From a virus, in the IMG/VR virus record IMGVR_UViG_3300008448_000141, positions 1-49,084 of that record: a DNA stretch of 49,084 nucleotides; one strand, written 5' to 3'. This document shows positions 18,539-25,821 of this stretch, in pieces. A program made the position numbers and the translations under genes. Under the pieces are notes generated by a model. It saw only the letters and a program-made list of their open reading frames with translations. It was not told the DNA's origin and did no database searches. The first letter of the stretch is position 1; each line of letters begins with the position of its first letter.

Positions 18539-18665
18539 TGTTTCCTCATTAAAAAAACCTTCTGGACTATTTAGTTGCCATTAGGACGCCAGGAGTAAAA
18601 TCGCTTTTTTAAGACCAGGAAAGCGTCCGGAGTTTTTTTGGGCCGGAACGAAAATTTTCGAAATT
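18539..18665 (-). other. Structured intergenic leader, possible alternative hairpins
   Basis: This 127-nt gap is the longest on the minus-strand side and is locally GC-rich. Plus-strand GGACGC (18584-18589) can pair with GCGTCC (18623-18628). CGCTTT (18602-18607) can instead pair with AAAGCG (18620-18625). The two stems share 18623-18625 and exclude each other. TCCGG (18626-18630) also complements CCGGA (18643-18647), and CGAAAATTTTCG (18649-18660) is a perfect palindrome just after the stop of the 223-aa gene. It may act as a terminator, attenuator or small RNA; structures were judged by eye only. Confidence 0.4.
18568..18575 (-). promoter_or_regulatory. Late-promoter-like ACTAAATA
   Basis: ACTAAATA on the minus strand, 30 nt before ATG 18538, the same spacing as the exact TATAAATA before gp48. 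It has two mismatches to the T4 consensus, so the call depends on position in a genuine intergenic gap. Confidence 0.35.
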
Positions 18666-19337
18666 TTAGGTTTCTTGAGTTTCTATCCAGGAATGAAGAT
18701 TTGCCAAATGTTCTTCATTCAAACATAATAACTGTGGAAAAACATTTAACCACAAGTAATCGACACCTGGTACGGTTGCTTTAATTGACAAAGCAGCTGG
18801 TCCTTCTCTTAGTAGATCAAAAGTACAAGTAGCACCATTTACCACATATGTTGATTTTTGAGATGCACCTAGACCATTGATAGAAATGGTATCAGAATTG
18901 TCACCTGTTGTGTTGTTTTTAATTCTTATATTTTGAATTTCTTCACAAATATTATGGTTTTCATCATAAACACCAACTTTCAAGGTAATGCGATTGTTTT
19001 CACCATATATCTTCTTCAGGTTTGTGTCATAATATGTGTGGTCAAGCAATTCTACCTGTAATTGTTTTAAATGCACAGTTCTATTGTCATTATCTAAAAA
19101 AGCCATCATTTCTTTATTGTTAATACTCATACTTAACATAGTATATTCTTCTTTTGTTAAGTTCTGAAGGTGGTATGAAGGCCATCCAGCACCATCGTTC
19201 AGTCCTTCAACAGGAACAATGAAACCAACAAAACCAGTAATATGTCTATTTTCTGGATTAACATATACAGTATAATTTTTTCTTGGATCATACTGTTGTT
19301 CAACAGCAATTTCCGTAACTTGTTCAAATTGTGACAT
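18666..19337 (-). CDS. Unassigned protein with Ig-like half (223 aa)
   Basis: I do not recognise a family. Residues 1-100 include YTVYVNPENRHITGFVGFIV and a W-P-Y-rich turn. Residues about 115-195 (RITLKVGVYDENHNI, STYVVNGATCTFDL, AALSIKA) look like an Ig or invasin-type beta-sandwich, which would suit a surface-exposed virion protein. It begins 3 nt after the U32-like enzyme gene and was probably translated with it, so it may be that enzyme's substrate or partner. It is followed by the structured gap at 18539-18665. Confidence 0.6.
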   Translation of the reverse strand: MSQFEQVTEIAVEQQYDPRKNYTVYVNPENRHITGFVGFIVPVEGLNDGAGWPSYHLQNLTKEEYTMLSMSINNKEMMAFLDNDNRTVHLKQLQVELLDHTYYDTNLKKIYGENNRITLKVGVYDENHNICEEIQNIRIKNNTTGDNSDTISINGLGASQKSTYVVNGATCTFDLLREGPAALSIKATVPGVDYLWLNVFPQLLCLNEEHLANLHSWIETQET

Positions 19338-19340
19338 TTT

Positions 19341-20351
19341 TTACCTTTTTAACCTTGGAAACAATTTAATTAATACATCATCACATAAAGTACATTCTGT
19401 ACCACAAACATTTTTACAATTTTCTGTAACTTTATTAAATCCTACATCAGTCAATTCATCCGCAGAAGTGTTCATCAATATATTTGGCGGTTTAGTTGAA
19501 AATAGGTCTTTTAATTGAGCACTACTATCTTCATACATATAAGCTTTGGTCAATTTAAGCCATTTTTCAATTGGAACACCACGACCAGCAAGTTTATATA
19601 TATCAACTAAATCATCAAACTTCTGTAAATTATTTGGTAGAGTAAAAGCAGTTTTTAAGTATTGCTGAGGCTTTTCCTCAAAGTAATCCGTACAACCTAA
19701 CTTTTGGTGTACAATATTGATGACTTTCATATTTGATTTCTCATTGGTTTGAGCAATCATCATGTCATCTATATTCTTCCACAAACAATCCACAATACAA
19801 CCTTCATTTATCAACATGGTAATTGGTATATTCAGACTATTACAATATTCTCGGATCTTTTTCAACTCATCTAAATTACGGTTAAGTGAACGATCTACAA
19901 TAATACTGCGAATAGACAAAACTTCAACCAAAAACATCACATCTTTAAGTGTTCTTGGTATGTTATTAACTGAATTCTTTACTTCTAATGGTTTACCATC
20001 ATTTCTCACATTCCTGAGAGCGCTCATAAAAAGATGATCTCTCATTACATAAGTGTTGTTCATGCAAACTATGTCAGGATCAACTTGTTTTATGTGAGCA
20101 AGAACTTTATCTAATTCTTCATAAAACTCATTCGAATAATAATTACCATTAATTAAATATTGTAACTTGATACCATATTTTTCTCTAAGTTCATAAAGCT
20201 CTGAATAATTTTCAGGCTTAAGTGATAAAGCTCTGGCTGAGCCAAATGCATTATCAGAGAAATATATGTCATTAATTCTTTTTGTTGGTAATTCTTCAAT
20301 AACATCAATTATGCCAGGTGTGTATGGCAACGAAAACATCCTATTTTTCAT
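19341..20351 (-). CDS. Peptidase-U32-like TIM-barrel protein with Cys cluster
   Basis: This 336-aa protein differs from its fibre neighbours: it has an ordinary enzyme-like composition and no repeats. The alternating pattern (INDIYFSD, GIKLQYLINGNYY, DIVCMNN, SIRSIIVDRSL, IPITMLINEGCIVDC) resembles the barrel of U32-family proteins (UbiU/UbiV, RlhA, TrhP, YhbU type). The central E183-G-C185-x3-C189 matches the NEGC...C signature, with C220 a possible further ligand. The later LKTAFTLPNNLQKFDDLVD..K.AGR stretch also fits. The C terminus has C312-x3-C316-x3-C320-x2-C323. Known U32 members bind 4Fe-4S and several perform oxygen-independent hydroxylation; whether this one does is inference. No radical-SAM CxxxCxxC is seen near the N terminus. 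It may modify a virion protein, a host surface component or RNA. Confidence 0.6.
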   Translation of the reverse strand: MKNRMFSLPYTPGIIDVIEELPTKRINDIYFSDNAFGSARALSLKPENYSELYELREKYGIKLQYLINGNYYSNEFYEELDKVLAHIKQVDPDIVCMNNTYVMRDHLFMSALRNVRNDGKPLEVKNSVNNIPRTLKDVMFLVEVLSIRSIIVDRSLNRNLDELKKIREYCNSLNIPITMLINEGCIVDCLWKNIDDMMIAQTNEKSNMKVINIVHQKLGCTDYFEEKPQQYLKTAFTLPNNLQKFDDLVDIYKLAGRGVPIEKWLKLTKAYMYEDSSAQLKDLFSTKPPNILMNTSADELTDVGFNKVTENCKNVCGTECTLCDDVLIKLFPRLKR

Positions 20352-20368
20352 AATGTACTTTCAATCAA

Positions 20369-22300
20369 TTATGGATTATAACCTAAATTCAAATATAAGT
20401 TTCTTTTCTTGGTTGCAAGTCCAAACCAACGGGCACCAATATTTGCATTGTGGTATGTAGCAACTGCATACACATTACATTCAATATTGTAGTGACCCCA
20501 ATAAGGACTTGTAAAATCTGTTGTAACTGGTGTCATATTAACATAAAATGCCATAGTTGCGCCTGTACCTTTTGTAGAACTTCCTGGTGAAGAACCGCTC
20601 AACCATGGATAATCCCAAAAGTTAATTTCGTATATTTTAAACAATGCAGAGAAAGCTTGGAAATCGTAATTGCCTTTCCAATCTGGTCTTGTATTTGCTT
20701 CATTTTCAACTCTACCAGCAATATATCGTGTATTTGATAGACCGGCTGCATTGGCAACATCTATACGCATTGTAATTATAGCTCTATAACCACCGCCACC
20801 CGTTGTATTATATGTAGAATTAATGACGCTATAATTTTGGCCAATTGTGTTTGCTTGACCGGTGATGCTGGCATTAGTTTGATTGTAAATATATGATGGT
20901 GCGCCTGCTTGTGTAACACTTCCATCTAATGCATTTGTAGCAGTCAGCTGAATATCAAGAGAACCTAATACATTGATAAACAAATCAGAAGGTAAAGAAA
21001 CAAGATCAGATAAACGAACAGCAGAATTTGCACCTAATGGTTCTGGAATATTAGATAATGCAGTTATAATTGCACTATTAACATAAGTAACAACTGTTGT
21101 TGGTGGTGTGTTACCAGTAATCAATTGACTGGTTACATTTGTAATATTTACACCATTTGAAAAAAGATTTCCTGATGCGTAAATATTTCCTGCATTAATA
21201 TTAGCTGATCTAAAAGAAGCATGATTAATGTCAATATTATTATTTGAATCAACTTCTGGTTCATAATTATAAAATGCATAAAAATCTGTAGTTCCAGATT
21301 TTCTAAAAAAACCAGCATGACGATTTGTTGCGCCATCATTATAGTTACTTACAAATCCAATATCATGTGTGTCTGAATAATAATTATTTGCACCAAGATA
21401 CATCAATGTGTCATTGGCTGTAATTGATGAAGTTAGAATTTCTGTTGTGGTGCCTTCAACAATTAAATTTCCTGTTACATTGAGATCACCAATTTGTAAT
21501 GCGGCATTGTCAATTTTTATAGAACCGTCAACTAATTTGATAGCTGCATTTCCAATATAAACAGATCCGGGACCAACATAAACAGAATGAAAAGGACTAT
21601 TTGCAGAACCTAAATCATAAGTATTGGCAGTTGTTGGTAAAACATCACCCGAAACATAACCAGCATAATTGAAAACAGAACTTTGTGATATCCATGTATT
21701 ACCATTAACGGCAGAATACATCAGAATATTGTTTGCAGCACCAGGTGTTACTTCTTTTAATGGATTTAAACCATTACCAACTAACACCGAATCAGGTGTT
21801 GCATTAATAACTTGTCGTGCTAATAATGTGTTATATGCTGTTACTATTCTTACAAAATCATTTTCTCTGGCCGGTATTTGAAGAATTATATTTTCACCAT
21901 CAGAAGCTTGATAATCTAGATTGCCTAATTGAACACCGTTAACATAAACATCAACATAACCTAAATCATACCTTTGAACTGGAAAAAGTGTTTGTCCAGA
22001 AGTGGCATAATATTCAGCTACTTGTCTAAATGTTTTTGGTGCTGCGATGCCTGAAGCTGGAATAGCAAGGTATCTTATTTGAATATTACTTGTGCCAGCT
22101 GCAGGTGGTGTGGCAAATTTTATATAAGTTCCATCGAAATAATAATCTTCTGGACTGATAACAGCTCCATCTATAACAACGATAGCTGAAACAGGAGAAC
22201 CAGGTTCAATTGTTGTCACAAATGAATCTAATACGCCGTTTCCACTAAAAGAATCGTAGTAATATTCTGCTATTAATGGTTTTGCGCCGATGTAACTCAA
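20369..22300 (-). CDS. Tail fibre, 643 aa, MSYIG anchor
   Basis: The N terminus MSYIGAKPLI matches the MSYIGNS start of the 470-aa fibre. Two beta modules follow at about residues 19-80 (VVIDGAVISPEDYYFDGTYI) and 95-155 (YVDVYVNGVQLGNLDYQASD). Residues about 270-390 hold one copy of the shuffled module (TLMYLGANN....DIGFVSNY....GFFRKS). The last 200 residues form a distinct beta domain with aromatic-rich strands (YEINFWDYPWLSG; GARWFGLATKKRNLYLNLGY), probably the receptor-binding tip. A likely AATAAATA promoter lies 24 nt upstream. The U32-like enzyme gene follows 17 nt downstream. Confidence 0.85.
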   Translation of the reverse strand: MSYIGAKPLIAEYYYDSFSGNGVLDSFVTTIEPGSPVSAIVVIDGAVISPEDYYFDGTYIKFATPPAAGTSNIQIRYLAIPASGIAAPKTFRQVAEYYATSGQTLFPVQRYDLGYVDVYVNGVQLGNLDYQASDGENIILQIPARENDFVRIVTAYNTLLARQVINATPDSVLVGNGLNPLKEVTPGAANNILMYSAVNGNTWISQSSVFNYAGYVSGDVLPTTANTYDLGSANSPFHSVYVGPGSVYIGNAAIKLVDGSIKIDNAALQIGDLNVTGNLIVEGTTTEILTSSITANDTLMYLGANNYYSDTHDIGFVSNYNDGATNRHAGFFRKSGTTDFYAFYNYEPEVDSNNNIDINHASFRSANINAGNIYASGNLFSNGVNITNVTSQLITGNTPPTTVVTYVNSAIITALSNIPEPLGANSAVRLSDLVSLPSDLFINVLGSLDIQLTATNALDGSVTQAGAPSYIYNQTNASITGQANTIGQNYSVINSTYNTTGGGGYRAIITMRIDVANAAGLSNTRYIAGRVENEANTRPDWKGNYDFQAFSALFKIYEINFWDYPWLSGSSPGSSTKGTGATMAFYVNMTPVTTDFTSPYWGHYNIECNVYAVATYHNANIGARWFGLATKKRNLYLNLGYNP

Positions 22301-22323
22301 AATAGTTCCTTTATTTTCTCAAA

Positions 22324-22331
22324 TATTTATT
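22324..22331 (-). promoter_or_regulatory. Late-promoter-like AATAAATA
   Basis: AATAAATA on the minus strand, 24 nt before ATG 22300 and overlapping the stop of the 74-aa gene. One mismatch to the T4 late consensus; it would drive the 643-aa fibre and the U32-like gene. Confidence 0.35.
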
Positions 22332-22551
22332 GTGTTTTTGGAGGAAAGGGTTTTACTACCGCTTCAACCGAATCATAGTAAGATGTGCCTGGATGTGTTG
22401 AACTTAAACATTCAATCCAGAAAAGAGGTTCTCCAACAGGAAATTCTTGTCCATCTTCTACAACTTGAACAACTCTTTTTCCAATTACTGGTGGATTTTC
22501 TTGTACTCTAGGATCTTTAACAACTTCATTAGGTGATATTAAAGCTTTCAT
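22327..22551 (-). CDS. Conserved-type small protein of unknown role (74 aa)
   Basis: The protein starts MKALISPNEVVKDPRVQENP and contains VGKRVVQVVEDGQEFPVGEP then LFWIECLSS. Small proteins with this I-SP-E....G-RV..V....FPVG.PLFW pattern occur in tail-fibre clusters of T4-like aquatic phages, where they remain uncharacterised. Its ATG overlaps the stop of the 295-aa fibre gene (TAATG), so production is coupled to that fibre. A fibre accessory role is a guess from position. Confidence 0.65.
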   Translation of the reverse strand: MKALISPNEVVKDPRVQENPPVIGKRVVQVVEDGQEFPVGEPLFWIECLSSTHPGTSYYDSVEAVVKPFPPKTQ

Positions 22552-23438
22552 TAGTTATACTCCGCCCAAGATACTACTGATGTGTTTCCAGCATTGTTAG
22601 TGACTATAGAATATGTATTTGATGCTGGGACAAGAAATGATATTGATTGTCTATCTCCAGAATTTCTTATGGTATTACTTGCAATAGTTACGGCACCAAC
22701 GTTAGCAGTAACAGTTATTGCGGAAGCACTTGTTGTTGATGCCCAAACAAAACTAACAATCATTGGTTTGTTTGTAGAATTTGTATACGATGTGCCGAGT
22801 GCTCTAACACCAGTTCTATCAGTTAATGTTTGTTGATAACCAAATAATCCTTGATTGTACCAATCAAAATAATCATATGTTCTAGAAATCCATGCTGTTC
22901 CATTTGAAACATATGTGCTGTTTGCTGTGCCTGGATGTAAAAACAATCCGTAAGATGGATAACTGATCCAATCATTGCCAGTATCTACAAGGATATTATT
23001 AGCAGCTGCAGGTCTTGGAATAATACCAATGCCACGGGTTGTGGCATTTGCCGAATACCATTTTGTACCATCAGAAACAATCACATTATTTGGTGATCCT
23101 GGAGCAATGGTATCTACCGGATTGAGGCCTCTGCCAATTAAAATACAATTGTTTGCTAACTCTGAACCGCCAGTCCCTCCAGAAGTGACAGGAAGTGTGT
23201 TGGATGTCAAACTGCCTGTTGTCAGAGCGTAGATCGCACCGCCGACATTGAAAGACGCCAGGCCTGTTCCTCCAATATTTGTTGGTAATGTTCCAACTTG
23301 TATAATATTGTTGCCTGTGGTAAAGTGCAAAGCACCATTTGCATGATAGGCATCTCTACCAGTACCACCACGCCAGATATTTAAAATACCAAAATTTGTA
23401 TTACTTGCTAAATTGGCTAGATTTGCTGCTTTTGTCAT
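22551..23438 (-). CDS. Short tail fibre, 295 aa
   Basis: The N terminus (MTKAANLANLASN) is a fibre start related to the SRARDLADL type. Residues 20-110 hold three GGTG turns (RGGTGRDAYH, IGGTGLASF, SGGTGGSEL), typical of trimeric beta shafts. Residues 130-180 repeat PG(S/T)(P/A)NNxxVSxGTxW-like units. The last 100 residues form a beta-sandwich tip (VSFVWASTTSASAITVTANV ... VSWAEYN) of the kind that ends many phage fibres. The stretch near nt 23100-23290 is more GC-rich than its surroundings, hinting at exchange. The stop overlaps the ATG of the 74-aa gene. Confidence 0.8.
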   Translation of the reverse strand: MTKAANLANLASNTNFGILNIWRGGTGRDAYHANGALHFTTGNNIIQVGTLPTNIGGTGLASFNVGGAIYALTTGSLTSNTLPVTSGGTGGSELANNCILIGRGLNPVDTIAPGSPNNVIVSDGTKWYSANATTRGIGIIPRPAAANNILVDTGNDWISYPSYGLFLHPGTANSTYVSNGTAWISRTYDYFDWYNQGLFGYQQTLTDRTGVRALGTSYTNSTNKPMIVSFVWASTTSASAITVTANVGAVTIASNTIRNSGDRQSISFLVPASNTYSIVTNNAGNTSVVSWAEYN

Positions 23439-23448
23439 TTATTTGCCT

Positions 23449-24861
23449 TTAGTATTCTATCAGAACCATTCCATCAGGTATAGATGCTGCATCTGGCCGA
23501 TGATCACCTTGACCATAAGAGAACAATGAACCAGCAGGTTTGAATGATTGTCCTGTTATATTGAAATCTCCTGTGGCACCCAATCCATCTCCGCCATCTT
23601 GAGCAACACCCCAATAATCATAATAACCACCAGAACCACCAGTTGCAGTACAGTATGCACCGAAAGATGTTGTGCCTCCGGTATTTGCTGTTCCAGAGTA
23701 TGCATTGATTGATGCACCTTTTGTGCCAATCGTAACAACAACATTTTCACCACCATTTAAACCTGTAATATATTTAACAGCTATTCCACCGTTACCTCCA
23801 CGGGAACCATATAATAGATTAGGTGAAACTGCAAAACCTCCACCACCACCAACGCAAGTAACTTTTAAGTTTCTGATACCTTGTGGTACGGTATATGTTG
23901 TGCTTGATGTTATTTTTGTTCCTCGGCCACCACCAGCAAGTTGTGTTGTTGCAATTCCGTAATCTAGCACATTGCCTGATACCCAATTTGTTCCATTTGA
24001 AACAAGAATATTGTTTGCTGTGCCTGGTGCAACAGTAGAATAAGGACTTGCACCATTTGTGATTACAACAGAATTTGCAGTTGGGCTACTTAATCCTGTT
24101 CCACCTGCAACAGAAGGTAGTGTGCCGGTTGTTAATGTTGAACCATTAATTGCATATAGAGCTGTGTTTGCAACGAAAGATGTTAAACCTGTTCCACCAT
24201 TTGCAGTTCTTAGTGTACCACCTAGTGTAACATTTCCTATTGTTGCAACCAAAGGTGTTAAACCTGTATTGCCACCACTAAAAGATGTTTGCAAAAGATA
24301 TCTATATGTTGAAGCACCCGTTAAATATGTATCTCCGTTTGCGGTACCTGTTCCAAGGACAGTTGGACTAACAATGTTGTGATCAATGCTCTCTGCATTA
24401 ATGCCTGTTAATGTATATGCATTACCATAATAATATCCATCGATGTAGATATTCGAATTTGCGTGTAATACATTTACATTTGCCCAATTACCATAAACGG
24501 TAAAATTCCTTAGAATATTAACATCACCTTGAGAATTCCATTCTGGTGCACCAATAGCTAGAGATCTATAAGAAACTGTGCCTTGAGCAGGAGCAATTAA
24601 AGATGTTTGTCTAGAAAGATAACGAACAACAATATTATTTGAACCATTTGTTGGTGCAGTATAAAATGTTAGTTCATTTGTTCCTCTATTAATATAGTAC
24701 GTTGCTGGATTACCAACAAGACCATTAACAACCACTTGAACATCATTTTCAGATTCAACATATCGTGTGAGTTGAAATCCTGTTCTTACACCATTACCAG
24801 AAAAAAATTCTATTCCAGGTGTAATCCAGTTTTCTATATTAGAATTGCCAATGTAACTCAT
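23449..24861 (-). CDS. Tail fibre with Gly-rich tip, 470 aa
   Basis: The N-terminal MSYIGNSNI anchor and the following beta module (VQVVVNGLVGNPATYY) match the 643-aa fibre. Residues about 160-290 are GGTG-type shaft repeats (TANGGTGLTSF, VAGGTGLSSP). From about residue 320, SSTTYTVPQGIRNLKVTCVG opens a Gly-rich domain with GGGGG, GSRGGNGG and GGSGG runs. This is the same tip class as in the adhesin at 1749-4604. Gly-rich tips of this kind are known in phage adhesins such as gp38-type proteins, where loops between Gly-rich helices contact the receptor; whether the fold is the same here is inference. Confidence 0.82.
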   Translation of the reverse strand: MSYIGNSNIENWITPGIEFFSGNGVRTGFQLTRYVESENDVQVVVNGLVGNPATYYINRGTNELTFYTAPTNGSNNIVVRYLSRQTSLIAPAQGTVSYRSLAIGAPEWNSQGDVNILRNFTVYGNWANVNVLHANSNIYIDGYYYGNAYTLTGINAESIDHNIVSPTVLGTGTANGDTYLTGASTYRYLLQTSFSGGNTGLTPLVATIGNVTLGGTLRTANGGTGLTSFVANTALYAINGSTLTTGTLPSVAGGTGLSSPTANSVVITNGASPYSTVAPGTANNILVSNGTNWVSGNVLDYGIATTQLAGGGRGTKITSSTTYTVPQGIRNLKVTCVGGGGGFAVSPNLLYGSRGGNGGIAVKYITGLNGGENVVVTIGTKGASINAYSGTANTGGTTSFGAYCTATGGSGGYYDYWGVAQDGGDGLGATGDFNITGQSFKPAGSLFSYGQGDHRPDAASIPDGMVLIEY

Positions 24862-24872
24862 GTCAACCTTTA

Positions 24873-25208
24873 TTATTGGTTAGTTGGTACAACTTCTAAA
24901 ATTGATAAAAATACATCGCAGGCACTATTTGCAGAAGGTTTAACTTTAACCGCATCTCCTGCCTGAAGAACTAATTTTTGTTCTAGACCTGCGACAACAA
25001 GAGAACCACCAACAGGAATTGTGGCATTAGCAACCATGTAGTAATCGATTGATTCACGGGTAATAAAAACGTTTGCTTCATATGGTGTTCTTGATGTATT
25101 TGCAATAATCAAACCAACGCCTATTGTTTGTGTCGATGCAGGCACAGTATATACTGTTGCACCTGATGTTGTAACATTTTTTGAAGGATATGATTTAAAA
25201 GTATTCAT
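24873..25208 (-). CDS. Small beta-sandwich tail-associated protein (111 aa)
   Basis: This is a paralogue-like partner of the 109-aa product at 8543-8872. Shared features are a VYTVPASTQTIGVGLIIANT strand pair, then SIDYYMVANATIPVGGSL and LVLQAGDAVKVKPSANSACD. The fold is probably all-beta. It lies between the 125-aa fibre-base protein and the 470-aa fibre, so it may form a ring or cap where fibres attach. The function is not established. Confidence 0.7.
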   Translation of the reverse strand: MNTFKSYPSKNVTTSGATVYTVPASTQTIGVGLIIANTSRTPYEANVFITRESIDYYMVANATIPVGGSLVVAGLEQKLVLQAGDAVKVKPSANSACDVFLSILEVVPTNQ

Positions 25209-25221
25209 TTATATTCCTATA

Positions 25222-25599
25222 TTAACTTAAAGCAACTGAAACTGCTAAAGCATCATCTAAAATTCTTTGTCTAAATTGTATGATTGCGGTACCACCAACA
25301 GACCCCGTTATGACAAGATTATTTCCTGTTATTGTATCTGCAACAGTCAAATCGTTACCAACATTTGCACTATTTGTAACTTGTAATGATGTTCCTGGTC
25401 CTGTCATCAATACATTACCAGTAAATAATGCGGTATTAGAAACTTGCAGACCTACACCAGAACCATTCAGTACAAGTGTACCTTCCATTGTGTAGGTACC
25501 TTTGCTAAGACGATTTAGTTCGTTAGCAATGTCATTGGTGTTAATCATCCAATCGCCAAATGTATTGGCGTAACTTAGAACGGATACGGTATTTGCCAT
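25222..25599 (-). CDS. Fibre-base protein (125 aa)
   Basis: Residues 1-40 (SYANTFGDWMINTNDIANEL, then GTYTMEGTLVL) form a helical base leading into beta shaft strands. Residues 45-105 repeat LQVSNTALFTGNVLMTG and LQVTNSANVGNDLTVADT in the GNVxVTG style of fibre shafts. The C terminus (FRQRILDDALAVSVALS) is short, with no tip domain, so this is either a stub anchor for another fibre or a truncated paralogue. Its ATG overlaps the stop of the 73-aa gene (TAATG), directly after the giant baseplate protein gene, which suits a role at the baseplate rim. Confidence 0.7.
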   Translation of the reverse strand: MANTVSVLSYANTFGDWMINTNDIANELNRLSKGTYTMEGTLVLNGSGVGLQVSNTALFTGNVLMTGPGTSLQVTNSANVGNDLTVADTITGNNLVITGSVGGTAIIQFRQRILDDALAVSVALS

Positions 25600-25820
25600 T
25601 ATTGTTTATCTATCAGTAGACGTATTAAGGATTTGATTTCACCAATATCATTCTTTAATTCTGTAATTTCACTATTCATCTTATTTATCTGCTCTTTTTG
25701 TGCTCTCAAAAGTTTGACTTTATTATAATATTCATTCTTCTCATTAACATCTGTATTCATAATAGCCATACTTTTTGTGTCACGAATAAAATTGGTTCCG
25801 GTTACTTTTACCAAGGCCAT
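25599..25820 (-). CDS. Small coiled-coil protein (73 aa)
   Basis: The first 20 residues (MALVKVTGTNFIRDTKSMAI) look like a beta hairpin. The remaining about 50 residues form a single charged heptad helix (YYNKVKLLRAQKEQINKMN, then ITELKNDIGEIKSLIRLL), so an oligomeric coiled coil is expected. It starts 1 nt after the stop of the 2334-aa baseplate gene and is coupled by TAATG to the fibre-base gene. It may clamp fibres to the baseplate. The family is not named. Confidence 0.7.
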   Translation of the reverse strand: MALVKVTGTNFIRDTKSMAIMNTDVNEKNEYYNKVKLLRAQKEQINKMNSEITELKNDIGEIKSLIRLLIDKQ

Positions 25821-25821
25821 A

